A stretch of 38,055 nt of DNA from Candidatus Segatella mututuai (GCA_002439605.1 DJOI01000081.1:1-38055); one strand, 5' to 3'. Positions 6,538 through 16,023 are shown, numbered from the stretch's first letter. Made by a program: numbers and translations. Notes: generated by a model from the letters alone, not told the origin.

Positions 6538-9500
6538 TTAGAATGTGTATTTCACACCAATCTGCCCACGCCAGCGGCTGTAGTAGTCGCTATAGTACTT
6601 AATAGGTTCTGTAGAATCATTATCAAACTGGAACTTACCGTTGTCCTTATAAGTAATAGGAGCAACAAACTCGCTGTTATAGCTGCTGCCGTAAGTATGT
6701 CCCCACTTGTCATTGAGCAGGTTGGCAACGTTGAGAATGTCCATGGTAACCTCCAAGGCATGAATCTGCTTACCCACCTTGATACCAAACTTCTGACCGA
6801 AGTGGAAATCGAAATGTCCCTCAAAAGGCAAGTTGTCCGCATAACGCTTGTAGTACTCGCCGCGATGATCCTTCAAGTAAGGAGTATTGGCCAGCCAAGT
6901 CTTCAAGTTGGCACGCTGCTCTTCAGCAGAATACTTCACTGTTACGTTGTCAGCCTGCATAACGGGTTCAAACGACATCTTGTCAATCTGAGCATCTGTA
7001 GGGATGAAAATCAAGTCGTTGCTTGCGCCATCGCCATTGATATCACCATTATAATAGAGTGAGTAAGGAGCACCGCTCTGACCCTGATAGATCAAACCAA
7101 CTGTTGTCGTGAAGAGCTTGCTGGGTCCCCAATTGAGATGATAGAAGGCAGAAGCCTTGACAAGGTGAGGCACATTGAAGGCGCTGTTTGCCATCTCAGG
7201 ATCGTTACTGAAACGATATGTGTGATTGTTACGCCAGTTGCTCTGAGCCACAGAAGAGATGGAACTGCTGATAGCCTTTGCCTTGGTGAAAGTGTAAGAT
7301 GCATTCAGGTCGAGCCCGAAGTCAAAGTGTTTGGTTGCAGACAAAGACAAGTTGTAAGAATAACCCTTGTTGGTATTGCGCAAAGCATAGATGTTGCTGA
7401 ACTTGCCCGCAGAAGCCACCTTATGGTACATCGGACGGCTCTCCCAAGACAGGTCGGACACCTGACCCAAGGTCTGCCCTGTTGCCTCGTAAGCTATATT
7501 CTGATAATAGATATCATTCAAGTTCTTGCTGAAGATAGCCTCCGCAGTCCAATCGATGCCCAATGCCTGGAAGTCGAAACCTAAGTTGACACGCATGTTC
7601 TGGGCAAACTTGAAGTTCTTGTCGAACACATTTACCAACTGGCTGCCAGAGGCGTTCAGACGTTCCGCATTCTGGTTCTGCTTGTTAGGATCTACGATAA
7701 GAGCCACATTGGCATTATTCTTCACTGAGTAAGAAGAGAACTGCACACCTGTGTTGGTGAAATTGTTGCTCAACCATACGAATGGAATGCGACCGGTAAA
7801 CATACCGACACCTCCACGAAGGATATACTTATGATTGTTCTTAATATCCCAACGGAAACCTACACGAGGACTCCACATAGGGGTACTGGAGAGCTTATGG
7901 TTGGTACGGTAATCGTAACCTTCAGCTGCTGCCCATTCATTGAACTGAACATTCTCTGTAGGAGTATCAAAAAACAAGGGAATCTCCATACGAAGACCAT
8001 AGGTAAGCTGGAAGTTGTTGGTAGCGTCCCACTTGTCCTGCGCATAAAAGCCCAACTGGCCTGCGCCAAATGATGGTGCCCAGAGCGAACTTCCTGTCAC
8101 ATCCTTGTTGGCCGTGGTGTAGTAGTAGTTCTTGATCAACTTGCCGTCATGTTCAGGTTCTCTAATATACTTGAAGAAGTCGGATGGAGAATCGAAGTAA
8201 TAGCAACCATAGAGATTCTGTATGAAGAGATTCTCAAATTTGTAGAACTCGTTGTGAGTACCAAAAGTAAAGGTATGGTTGCCACGATACCATGTAAAGT
8301 TGTCCTCGAAGGTAAAGATGTCCTGATCGAGGCTGTTGGCCATAGAAGAGTACTCATTACCGATATTGACAGTTCCATTGCCTACATTATAAATAGTTAC
8401 AGAAGGAGCTGCTGCACCCGAACTTCGACTGTCGCGAACGCGAACGTATGACAAACGAGCCTCATTACTGGTGTATGGAGAAAGGCGGCTCTGCAACTCT
8501 GCCGCAAAAGAATGAGTCTTGGAAGAAAACTCATAAAGATGGTCGGCAGTATTCAAAGTTGCCATGCCACCCAAGCCCAACAACTGTTTGGCATCAACAT
8601 AACTCCAGCGAATAGAGAACTTATTGAAGTCATTGATGTTCCAATCGAGTTTCAATCCACCCTTCTGGCTCTTTATGTACTTGTCCTTAGCGGCCCAAGT
8701 GCCCTGATAGTCATAGTCGTCATGAGTTTTGCCCCACTCTTTGTAAGCATCAAGGATTTGCTGTGCAAGGTCGGAATCAAACTTAGCGCCCTCACTATCG
8801 AAAGTATACTGAGTAGGATAAGACTTATTGGTATTCTCGTAGTTGGCAAAGAAGAACAACTTGTTCTTGACAATAGGGCCACCCAAGGTGAAGCCGAAGC
8901 GCGTTTCCTTCTCCTTGTCGTAAGGATTAGACATGGTGCCATCCTGCATCTTGTAGTGACGACCTACTAAATCTTGGTTGTTCCCATCAAAATAGGCACT
9001 TCCATGAAACACATTCGTACCACTCTTGGTAACCGCATTAATGGCACCACCAGTAAAACCTCCCTGACGAACATCAAAAGGAGCCACATTGATCTGAATC
9101 TGATCGATAGTCTCCATAGATACAGGTTGAGTACCTGCCTGACCGCCGTTGCTGCCATTGGATGTCAAACCGAACACGTCGTTGTTCATCACACCATCAA
9201 TCTGGAATGAGTTATAACGATTGTTGGTACCAGCAAAAGACATGGCACCCGACTGGCCATTGGTAGCCACCTGCGCATTCATGCGGGCAATATCAGCAAT
9301 ACTGTGGCTGATACTTGGCATCTCAGCAATCTGCTGTGCATTGATGCTCTGCGCAGCACCTGTCTTGGTACCATTGAGTCCGGCCTTACCCGACACGACG
9401 ACTTCCTGCAACTCACGAGCATTCTCCTGAAGAGAGCAAGACAAGTTCTGGCTCTCTCCCAAGTTCAAAGAAACATTCTTGAACGTCTTAGACTGATAGC

Positions 9501-9750
9501 CAATGTAAGACACTTCTACATTGTAAGGACCACCAGGACGCATACCCTGGATGGAGAAACGGCCATCCTTGTTTGTCACTGCACGATAAACCGTTCCTGA
9601 CGGCTGGTGTGTTGCTGTCACCGTAGCACCGATGACTTCCTCGCCCTGCGATGTCACCTTACCGCTTATACCAGATGTGGTAACCTGTGCCATAGCCACC
9701 GAAACTACGAGCACCAGCATAGCGATAAGCAAATGCAATCTTTTCTGCAT
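6538..9750 (-). CDS. Oar-like TonB-dependent outer-membrane receptor
   Basis: 1070 residues with a signal peptide (1-21), an N-terminal carboxypeptidase-regulatory/Cna-B-type domain (about 26-110), a TonB-box-like Glu-Val-Val-Val near 115, a plug domain (about 125-240) and a long beta-barrel ending in the expected aromatic residue (Tyr-Thr-Phe at the C-terminus). The N-terminal domain plus a 1000-residue barrel, and motifs such as Gly-Gly-Phe-Thr-Gly-Gly-Ala-Ile-Asn-Ala-Val-Thr in the plug, match the Oar subgroup rather than SusC. No SusD-like lipoprotein lies beside it. The substrate is not known; Oar-type receptors have been tied to uptake of large molecules and to protein export. It is transcribed alone, convergent with the serine hydrolase. 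Confidence 0.95.
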   Translation of the reverse strand: MQKRLHLLIAMLVLVVSVAMAQVTTSGISGKVTSQGEEVIGATVTATHQPSGTVYRAVTNKDGRFSIQGMRPGGPYNVEVSYIGYQSKTFKNVSLNLGESQNLSCSLQENARELQEVVVSGKAGLNGTKTGAAQSINAQQIAEMPSISHSIADIARMNAQVATNGQSGAMSFAGTNNRYNSFQIDGVMNNDVFGLTSNGSNGGQAGTQPVSMETIDQIQINVAPFDVRQGGFTGGAINAVTKSGTNVFHGSAYFDGNNQDLVGRHYKMQDGTMSNPYDKEKETRFGFTLGGPIVKNKLFFFANYENTNKSYPTQYTFDSEGAKFDSDLAQQILDAYKEWGKTHDDYDYQGTWAAKDKYIKSQKGGLKLDWNINDFNKFSIRWSYVDAKQLLGLGGMATLNTADHLYEFSSKTHSFAAELQSRLSPYTSNEARLSYVRVRDSRSSGAAAPSVTIYNVGNGTVNIGNEYSSMANSLDQDIFTFEDNFTWYRGNHTFTFGTHNEFYKFENLFIQNLYGCYYFDSPSDFFKYIREPEHDGKLIKNYYYTTANKDVTGSSLWAPSFGAGQLGFYAQDKWDATNNFQLTYGLRMEIPLFFDTPTENVQFNEWAAAEGYDYRTNHKLSSTPMWSPRVGFRWDIKNNHKYILRGGVGMFTGRIPFVWLSNNFTNTGVQFSSYSVKNNANVALIVDPNKQNQNAERLNASGSQLVNVFDKNFKFAQNMRVNLGFDFQALGIDWTAEAIFSKNLNDIYYQNIAYEATGQTLGQVSDLSWESRPMYHKVASAGKFSNIYALRNTNKGYSYNLSLSATKHFDFGLDLNASYTFTKAKAISSSISSVAQSNWRNNHTYRFSNDPEMANSAFNVPHLVKASAFYHLNWGPSKLFTTTVGLIYQGQSGAPYSLYYNGDINGDGASNDLIFIPTDAQIDKMSFEPVMQADNVTVKYSAEEQRANLKTWLANTPYLKDHRGEYYKRYADNLPFEGHFDFHFGQKFGIKVGKQIHALEVTMDILNVANLLNDKWGHTYGSSYNSEFVAPITYKDNGKFQFDNDSTEPIKYYSDYYSRWRGQIGVKYTF

Positions 9751-9814
9751 ACTAAAAAACGAAAATTAGTTAATAATGAGGAAGCTGTAAACTCCCTATT
9801 TTACAATTATGCTG

Positions 9815-9822
9815 CAAAATTA
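9815..9822 (-). promoter_or_regulatory. -7 box of the Oar-like receptor gene
   Basis: TAATTTTG on the minus strand (9822-9815) fits TAnnTTTG. No clear TTTG lies at the expected distance, so the promoter may need an activator. The leader is about 60 bases. Confidence 0.55.
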
Positions 9823-9880
9823 AACAAAATTTTCGATATAGATATTACATGGACATGAAAAAAGAGCTTTTTACGCAAAA

Positions 9881-9910
9881 AAATCCACACTAACGCTTTA
9901 GTGTGGATTT
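9881..9910 (-). terminator. Terminator of the six-gene operon 15843-9921
   Basis: A perfect 12-bp stem (9881-9892 with 9899-9910) with a 6-base loop is followed on the minus strand by seven T residues counting the end of the stem. It begins 11 bases after the ABC permease stop. Confidence 0.9.
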
Positions 9911-9920
9911 TATCTTGCTT

Positions 9921-11120
9921 TTAGTCTTTACGAAGCCATATTCGCATCACTTTACGGCGGATTGCTATCATATTGAATACCGATACGATCAAGAACAAAA
10001 CCATTCCCAAGGCGACAGCGGGCCACATGGCACCTTCCTCTATATTGGGATACAGGGCTTCTATAAAATCCATGTAATAATCACGAATGAAGAATAATAT
10101 GCACCATGCCACAAGGAGCACCACCACATTGAGAACTATGGTGAGACAAAGATACGGCATTGCCACGTTGCCTGGACTATAACCTATGAGCAAGAGGTTC
10201 TCCAACTTGGAGGAGTTCTTCTGTACCAACAGATAGATGCTGAGCATCAAGATATAGAAACTGAGAACCGAGATGACCAAACCTATCACCATGACCATCG
10301 ATACTATCATCTTCAAGAAATAGGTAGTCTTCTCGGCATCCAACTTGTCGGTTTCCACCTCATATCCATTATCTTCAAGATACTTGGTGATGTTTTCATC
10401 GGCAGGATTGCCCACCTCCACAATGAGTCGTGTGGGGTCACTATGGTTGTCGGGCGCAAACTCATGGTTGCTCCAGTCCATAAATGCCTGAGGTACAAGT
10501 ATTGTATTGAGTCGGGAAGAAAAGCCTATGACTCTTCCTTTGAACTGTTCCTTCTTTCCACCAGCCTGAATGAAGATATGAAAGTCTATCATCCCCATCA
10601 ACCCGTCGCTGATCTTTGGAAGCGAATGGCTCTGGGCAAAGCCGAAGTTATACATATTAATATATGTACGCGGGAGGATGATGGGCACTTCCTGACTGCC
10701 AGGCTCATACTTCCAGTCCTTGAGAGGCACATCAACAAAACCATCCGGCACGCTTTCAAAAAAGAGTTCGCTATTGAGCACATTCACCCCATTGACCCCC
10801 ATCGAGGCATCCACCTTGTACTCGGTAGAGGTAAACTTGCCCACTTTCTTTACGAACTTTTGCGAGGATATGTCGTCCACATCACTTCCCGAAAAAGTAT
10901 TGGTACGGCCACTGATCGTGTTGCCCATACCTATCTTTTTGCTCATTATCAGATAGTCGGCTTTCATAAAACTATCTTGCTGAGTAAAGACAGGCAATAC
11001 ATCCTTGTAGAACTGAAAGCCGAAAAGAACGATAAGCATACCAAAAAGATTGGCAAAGGCAAAGCCCGCAAACTGCGGTATGCTAATATGCTGACGTAAT
11101 AATTTCCAAACGAGTTTCAT
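9921..11120 (-). CDS. ABC transporter permease, FtsX/MacB-like
   Basis: 399 residues with four hydrophobic segments. One lies near the N-terminus (about 18-40), then a periplasmic domain of about 220 residues, then three segments close to the C-terminus (about 270-300, 325-350, 365-390). This is the FtsX/LolC/MacB topology used by ABC systems that move lipoproteins, signals or peptides rather than small nutrients. The cytoplasmic ATPase is encoded 47 bases upstream and would be its partner. It is the last gene of the operon, with a terminator directly after it. The large periplasmic domain has no recognised subfamily, so the substrate is open; the DUF4836 lipoprotein in the same operon could be an accessory. 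Confidence 0.85.
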   Translation of the reverse strand: MKLVWKLLRQHISIPQFAGFAFANLFGMLIVLFGFQFYKDVLPVFTQQDSFMKADYLIMSKKIGMGNTISGRTNTFSGSDVDDISSQKFVKKVGKFTSTEYKVDASMGVNGVNVLNSELFFESVPDGFVDVPLKDWKYEPGSQEVPIILPRTYINMYNFGFAQSHSLPKISDGLMGMIDFHIFIQAGGKKEQFKGRVIGFSSRLNTILVPQAFMDWSNHEFAPDNHSDPTRLIVEVGNPADENITKYLEDNGYEVETDKLDAEKTTYFLKMIVSMVMVIGLVISVLSFYILMLSIYLLVQKNSSKLENLLLIGYSPGNVAMPYLCLTIVLNVVVLLVAWCILFFIRDYYMDFIEALYPNIEEGAMWPAVALGMVLFLIVSVFNMIAIRRKVMRIWLRKD

Positions 11121-11167
11121 TACACCTTTATTATATATTAATGTACGAGTACTACTAAGTTATATCT

Positions 11168-11812
11168 CTACAGCATCAAGGTCTTCTCGTAAGGCAAGTC
11201 CATATGCTTTCCTATACTGGTAACAATGACGCCCGCACCTTGTGCCTTGGCCTCTTCCATCATGATGTCGCCCATAATACGAGAGTTGTTGTCATCAAGG
11301 TGACTGATAGGCTCATCTGCAAGAAGAAAATCGAATGGTTGGCAAAGAGAGCGAATCATAGCCACACGCTGCTGCTGACCAAACGACATACATCCAATCT
11401 TAGCATCCACCTTGTCGGCTATTCCCAACATATCAAACCACTCAAGTATCTGCTGGCGACTCTTGAAGCCTGTAAGTTTGTTCTTAATTTCCACATTTTC
11501 CATCGCTGTAAGCTCTGGAAACAAACGCAATTCCTGAAACAGATGACTGATATGGAACTTGCGCATCTCCACCCAATTGGCCACCCCGTAGGCGGCTGTA
11601 TCATCCCCATCAAACATCACGCTGCCACTATAATCGTGACGATAGCCAACCACATAACTGCAAAAGGTACTTTTGCCTTTTCCACTGTCGGCCTCTACAA
11701 GATAAAGATGCCCCTTCTCGAAAGAGACATCCTGACTCCATATCTCCGAATGAAGGTCATCACGCTGCGCAAAGACCTGCGGGAGTACGGAACGAAAGTT
11801 GATCGTATTCAC
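11168..11812 (-). CDS. ABC transporter ATP-binding protein (LolD/MacB type) with atypical H-loop
   Basis: 214 residues, a bare nucleotide-binding domain. The Walker A is Ala-Asp-Ser-Gly-Lys-Gly-Lys-Ser-Thr (about 40-48). The signature is Met-Ser-Phe-Gly-Gln-Gln-Gln-Arg (about 142-149), the Walker B is Phe-Leu-Leu-Ala-Asp-Glu-Pro, and a D-loop Ser-His-Leu-Asp follows. After the next strand (Val-Ile-Val-Thr) a Ser replaces the H-loop histidine found in most homologues, although a His occurs four residues later. The ATPase should sit on the inner face of the membrane with the permease encoded downstream. It is in the operon between the DUF4836 gene and the permease (47-base gaps on both sides). 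Confidence 0.88.
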   Translation of the reverse strand: MNTINFRSVLPQVFAQRDDLHSEIWSQDVSFEKGHLYLVEADSGKGKSTFCSYVVGYRHDYSGSVMFDGDDTAAYGVANWVEMRKFHISHLFQELRLFPELTAMENVEIKNKLTGFKSRQQILEWFDMLGIADKVDAKIGCMSFGQQQRVAMIRSLCQPFDFLLADEPISHLDDNNSRIMGDIMMEEAKAQGAGVIVTSIGKHMDLPYEKTLML

Positions 11813-11859
11813 TTTTATATTGTATATGTTTAAAGTTCCATGTTGTATACCTACGCTTT

Positions 11860-13254
11860 TTATTTCAGAGTATAGACTACGGCTTTTAGCTGCCCAAACA
11901 ATGGCGACAAAAGTCCTGTCACCGCCCGCAAGGCTTTACCGCCAGAGCCCGCCTCATCCAAATTGACCACCATCACCATTTTCTGCCCTTTTATCATTTT
12001 CTGGATTCGCTGGTCGATGGGATGATTGGAGGGAAGGATTGAATATTCCGCCGAAAGTTGATCATTTCCGCTAAAGAATTGATTGTCATCAGACACACCG
12101 AAGTAAAAGCAAGTCTTGCCACTTGTATAGCAATAGGCGTTTTTCTTCCAATTGCCTATGGTGCTTCCCTTGGGACACGACTGTTTCCAGTAGTCTATAT
12201 CAGAAAGCCATTTGGCATGACCCAGTCTTGCCGCCATCGTCATCTGCATGTTGTCAGTGCTCAATGAAGGCATTACTATGGCCATATCACCATCCACACT
12301 CCGAATAATATTATCCATATCGATGGCCGCATTGATGCCCATCAGTAGAGTCTGCAATCCCTGGTTGCTCTGTACCAAAGGCAAAAAACGATTGCCGTCC
12401 ACATTCATGAAGATGCCAGCCATAGCATCATCAGGCATACTTTTCACATAGTCACCCTTGATCGGGCGATAAACAGCCATCGACTGCTGCAAAGCCTGGT
12501 TGATGGCTTTGTTGAAAGAGAATGTCTTGCCAGCTATCTTCAGAATGCCATTCTCTACTTGCATGCCAGCAGCTATCACTATCTGCGATGCATCAGCATT
12601 CTTTGGAGCTCCAAGCGTGAAAGGTGCTACAAACTTCTCGGGCAGAGCCTGTGCCTGGGCTACCATGGCTATAGGTGAGTCGATACTGCCGAGTCGAGCA
12701 AACAATTTGGATGACTTGATGCCAGCCTCCTCGTCGGATTTAAGAAACCTAACCATCTGTCTTTGCATGTCGGCACGGGCATCTGCCACTACAGGCCCCA
12801 TAACAAGCAGAGCCTCCGAAGAGAAGCCTACCAGCCAAGAGTTTTTCAATACCGCAAAATGGAAGCCCTTGCGCTCTTCCACTTCTGTACAAATATGTTT
12901 TTTGGATAATTGAGTGAGCCAGCTATTGACATTGTCTTCATCGGCAACCTTGGCACAAAGTCCCAAGTTACCTTCCATCGTCTCAAAGAAATAAAGCTTC
13001 TCGGCAACATCGATGCCACAGTCTGACACATTATCCACATGCAACACCGACTTCAGAATGTTCTCTTTGTCCACTCCCTTGCCACCACCATCTGCCATTT
13101 GCATGTCTACAGAAATTATCGCTGTGCTCTTGGATGGTATGGCATTCAAATAATCGTTGCCCGAGCAAGCTGTCATCAGCACAATTTGCAAAAGTACTAT
13201 GGCATAAAGACAAACATCTTTTATTTTCATCATAATCTTTTTACACATAAACAC
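11860..13254 (-). CDS. DUF4836 family lipoprotein
   Basis: 464 residues as drawn. The methionines at 13233 or 13230 (codons 8 and 9) give a more normal lipoprotein signal and may be the true start. The lipobox is Leu-Met-Thr-Ala-Cys with Cys30, followed by Ser-Gly-Asn-Asp, so it is probably an outer- or inner-membrane lipoprotein facing the periplasm. The start of the mature part (Tyr-Leu-Asn-Ala-Ile-Pro then a beta strand with Val-Asp) is typical of DUF4836, a Bacteroidota family without a known activity. It begins 9 bases after the rsmE stop, which implies translational coupling. Being upstream of an ABC ATPase and permease, it might assist that transporter; this is inference from position. 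Confidence 0.85.
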   Translation of the reverse strand: MFMCKKIMMKIKDVCLYAIVLLQIVLMTACSGNDYLNAIPSKSTAIISVDMQMADGGGKGVDKENILKSVLHVDNVSDCGIDVAEKLYFFETMEGNLGLCAKVADEDNVNSWLTQLSKKHICTEVEERKGFHFAVLKNSWLVGFSSEALLVMGPVVADARADMQRQMVRFLKSDEEAGIKSSKLFARLGSIDSPIAMVAQAQALPEKFVAPFTLGAPKNADASQIVIAAGMQVENGILKIAGKTFSFNKAINQALQQSMAVYRPIKGDYVKSMPDDAMAGIFMNVDGNRFLPLVQSNQGLQTLLMGINAAIDMDNIIRSVDGDMAIVMPSLSTDNMQMTMAARLGHAKWLSDIDYWKQSCPKGSTIGNWKKNAYCYTSGKTCFYFGVSDDNQFFSGNDQLSAEYSILPSNHPIDQRIQKMIKGQKMVMVVNLDEAGSGGKALRAVTGLLSPLFGQLKAVVYTLK

Positions 13255-13263
13255 TCTCTACCG

Positions 13264-13989
13264 CTATAAACGACGAGCCAAATTGACCATTGTCACTGCC
13301 ACCAAACCAGCCGTCTCTGTACGAAGCCTGCTGGTGCCCAATGTTACCGACTCGTATCCAGCCTCGACGGCCATACGCACCTCATCAATCGAGAAATCTC
13401 CCTCTGGGCCAATGAGTACCGTTACATCAGCCACATTAGGACTGGCTTTCATCAGTTCCGCAAAGAGGTCTTTCTTCGCAATTTCCTCATAGCAATGACA
13501 GATAAATTTCCTGCCCTTGCGGGGGGTATTGATGAAGTCGCAGAAGCTCACCATCTGATTGACGACAGGTTTCCACGCCTTGTGACTTTGCTTGACAGCA
13601 GAGACGATGATTTTATCAAGCCTTACGGTCCGCATCACCTTGCGTTCTGAAAACTGGCTACTGAGGAAAGAGAGTTCATCAAACCCCACCTCGGTAGCTT
13701 TCTCCGCCATCCACTCGATGCGATCCATCATCTTGGTTGGAGCTATGGCCAAGTGGACATGTCCACGCCAAGCAGGCTGCTGTGGCATCACCTCCTTCAC
13801 CTCGTACAAACAACGTTTAGTTGTTGCCAATGTCACCTCCGCACGATAGAAGTTACCCCTTCCATCCATCAGGTACACCTCGTCACCGCTCTTGATGCGC
13901 AACACTCTCAAGGCATGGAGAGCCTCATCCATCGGCATCTCAGTCGCGGTAGCCGCATCAGGCACATAAAAAAATCTTGTCTCTTTCAT
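13264..13989 (-). CDS. rsmE: 16S rRNA (uracil-1498-N3)-methyltransferase
   Basis: 241 residues, the usual RsmE length. The enzyme methylates N3 of U1498 in 16S rRNA using S-adenosylmethionine. An N-terminal PUA-like domain (about 1-75, with the His-Ala-Leu-Arg-Val-Leu-Arg motif near residue 26) precedes a SPOUT methyltransferase domain. The knot motifs are visible: Val-Leu-Ile-Gly-Pro-Glu-Gly-Asp-Phe near 190, and Leu-Gly-Thr-Ser-Arg-Leu-Arg-Thr-Glu-Thr-Ala near 217. Its ATG shares one base with the TAA stop of the preceding gene, a strong sign of translational coupling. Confidence 0.97.
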   Translation of the reverse strand: MKETRFFYVPDAATATEMPMDEALHALRVLRIKSGDEVYLMDGRGNFYRAEVTLATTKRCLYEVKEVMPQQPAWRGHVHLAIAPTKMMDRIEWMAEKATEVGFDELSFLSSQFSERKVMRTVRLDKIIVSAVKQSHKAWKPVVNQMVSFCDFINTPRKGRKFICHCYEEIAKKDLFAELMKASPNVADVTVLIGPEGDFSIDEVRMAVEAGYESVTLGTSRLRTETAGLVAVTMVNLARRL

Positions 13990-14573
13990 TAGTCAGTCTT
14001 TAGTTGGTTGCCTGGTTTACCACCCTCGGGATGTCGTTTCTTCAACTCATCACGCAAACTGGAAGCCATTTCGTAATTTTCATTCTCTATGGCTATACGC
14101 AATGACTCCTCCAACATCTTGTCGGTGACAACATTCACAGGAACTGCCATTTGCGTGAAATTAGAATTATATTCAGCAGACTGCAAAGTCATCAATTTGA
14201 AATCGACAAAGATCTGTATGCCAGTAACGAGCGACAACAAGATGCCATCCGTACAGCGTATATCAACCTTTTCACCAGTCTCTGTGTTGCGAAGGCAAGA
14301 CAGATACTTGCCCTCATGCAAAGCATAAATTTCCAGACGATAGTCGGCAGCAAATGACAAAGGCATCAATTCTGCCAACACTTCGGGAAGCAACTTCCTT
14401 CTTTCCTGTATCATGTTGGGATCCATACGCAGACGCAGCTGATATGCCTGATGGCGATCACAAGGTATCACCAACTGACGTTTCTCCGCCTCATCTACGA
14501 GCACCGCCAACACCAGATTGTCGGAACCCAATATCTGGGATAAACCTTTGAATTTTAATTTCACATAGCACAT
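13989..14573 (-). CDS. Bifunctional-nuclease-family (DUF151) protein with C-terminal UVR motif
   Basis: 194 residues. The N-terminal 130 or so residues form the DUF151/BFN fold, known from plants and bacteria as a domain with reported DNase/RNase activity. The end (about residues 150-180) has a UvrB/UvrC-type motif, a helical hairpin of the pattern Leu-Glu-x-x-Leu then Ala-x-x-x-Glu-x-Tyr-Glu-x-Ala followed by Arg-Asp-x-Leu-Lys, which usually mediates protein contacts. This pairing is frequent in Bacteroidota. It is cytoplasmic and lies between the nucleoside transporter (43 bases upstream) and rsmE (1-base overlap). The enzymatic activity of this member is unproven. Confidence 0.88.
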   Translation of the reverse strand: MCYVKLKFKGLSQILGSDNLVLAVLVDEAEKRQLVIPCDRHQAYQLRLRMDPNMIQERRKLLPEVLAELMPLSFAADYRLEIYALHEGKYLSCLRNTETGEKVDIRCTDGILLSLVTGIQIFVDFKLMTLQSAEYNSNFTQMAVPVNVVTDKMLEESLRIAIENENYEMASSLRDELKKRHPEGGKPGNQLKTD

Positions 14574-14616
14574 TTTCTTTCAGTTTTATTTACCCTGCCG
14601 ATTCTTAGAAATACGA

Positions 14617-15843
14617 CTAAGCTTTCTTCGGTCTGAATATAACAGCAAATGATACTGCCACAACTAAGGCGTAACCAGCAAAGATAAGCCAGCATGGCGA
14701 CCACTGAGTCACGCCGTTAACATCTGTATAACTATTGACAACTGCCTGAGCCGATAGGGTTCCTACGGTTGCACCAATGCCATTGGTCATCAACATGAAG
14801 AGTCCCTGGGCGCTGGAACGGACGGAAGGATCGGTCGTCTTATCGACAAACAGAGACCCCGAGACATTGAAGAAGTCGAACGCAACGCCATAAACCAACA
14901 TAGAGAGCACAAACATCCATACTCCGCTGCCAGGGTTTCCCACTCCAAAGAGACCGAATCGCAACACCCACGCGAACATGGCTATCAGCATCACATTCTT
15001 GATGCCATAACGATTCATGAAGAATGGTATCAAAAGAATGCAGCAAGTCTCGCTAACCTGAGAAAGTGAAATAAGAATATTGGCATGGTTCACGCCAAAA
15101 GTACCAGCATACTGTGGATCTGCTCCAAACGAGGTGATGAAAGGATTGGCAAAGCCATTGGTTATCTGTAAGCTTACGCCCAACAGCATGGAGAAGATGA
15201 AGAAGATAGCCATGCGCTTCTCCTTGAACAGGGAGAAAGCACGCAATCCGAAGGCATCCATAAAACTTTTCGCCTCACCCTTGGCACTGACAGGACACGC
15301 GGGCAACGTAAAGGTATAAAGGAACAGAATGCAACTAACCACACCTGAAGCTACAAACTGATTCTGATTGGGCTGGAATCCCATCAAATCGACAAACCAC
15401 ATCATACAGATGAAGCCTATCGTTCCAAACACACGAATCGGAGGAAAGTCTTTTACCGTATCCATACCCGCAAGAGTCAAGGCATTGTAAGCCACAGAGT
15501 TGGTCAAAGCCAACGTTGGCATATAGAAAGCCACACTGAGCGTGTAAATCCAAAATACCATGCCAAGATTACCAGTCATTCCCATATAGGCGGCACCAAA
15601 CATAGAGAGAGCAGCCATGAGATGGCAGAAGCCCAGCAACCTTTGCGCCGGCACCCAGCGATCGGCCACAATACCCATAAGAGCAGGCATAAAAATAGAC
15701 ACTACGCCCTGTACGGCATAAAACCATCCTATCTGAGATGCCATTCCTACCCTTCCCAGATATGTGCCCATAGATGTCAGGTAAGCTCCCCATACTGCAA
15801 ATTCAAGGAAGTTCAACAACGCTAAGCGTACTTTCAAGCTCAT
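14617..15843 (-). CDS. Nucleoside:H+ symporter of the MFS (NupG/XapB-like) family
   Basis: 408 residues from the ATG at 15843. An earlier ATG at 15906 would add 21 polar residues not seen in the family, so the later start is preferred. Twelve hydrophobic segments are visible. The opening (Met-Ser-Leu-Lys-x-Arg-Leu then Asn-Phe-Leu-Glu-Phe-x-Val-Trp-Gly-Ala) is characteristic of NupG-like nucleoside permeases, as is the Asp-Arg-Trp motif after the second segment. It would import nucleosides across the inner membrane with protons. It heads the six-gene operon and has the only clear promoter (15934-15941), so all downstream genes may depend on it. Confidence 0.93.
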   Translation of the reverse strand: MSLKVRLALLNFLEFAVWGAYLTSMGTYLGRVGMASQIGWFYAVQGVVSIFMPALMGIVADRWVPAQRLLGFCHLMAALSMFGAAYMGMTGNLGMVFWIYTLSVAFYMPTLALTNSVAYNALTLAGMDTVKDFPPIRVFGTIGFICMMWFVDLMGFQPNQNQFVASGVVSCILFLYTFTLPACPVSAKGEAKSFMDAFGLRAFSLFKEKRMAIFFIFSMLLGVSLQITNGFANPFITSFGADPQYAGTFGVNHANILISLSQVSETCCILLIPFFMNRYGIKNVMLIAMFAWVLRFGLFGVGNPGSGVWMFVLSMLVYGVAFDFFNVSGSLFVDKTTDPSVRSSAQGLFMLMTNGIGATVGTLSAQAVVNSYTDVNGVTQWSPCWLIFAGYALVVAVSFAVIFRPKKA

Positions 15844-15933
15844 TTTGGTAATCGTATTTTTTTGTTCTCGCAGATTCCGGATAGTTGTTGTCAACTTCCG
15901 ACACATACGAAATTTGAGTTATTTATATAACTG

Positions 15934-15941
15934 CAAAGGTA
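15934..15941 (-). promoter_or_regulatory. -7 box of the nucleoside transporter operon
   Basis: TACCTTTG on the minus strand (15941-15934). TTTG copies occur 16 and 22 bases upstream of it, so the -33 element is uncertain. The leader to 15843 is about 85 bases. Confidence 0.65.
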
Positions 15942-16015
15942 ACGAATATTATCGAAACAAAAACAAAAAATAGAAAATTATCTGTTCCAACACGGGATAT
16001 TTAACAAATTATGAG

Positions 16016-16023
16016 TAATTTTG
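16016..16023 (+). promoter_or_regulatory. -7 box of the chromate transporter genes
   Basis: TAATTTTG at 16016-16023 matches TAnnTTTG, 28 bases before the ATG at 16051. No good -33 element is visible. Confidence 0.6.
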
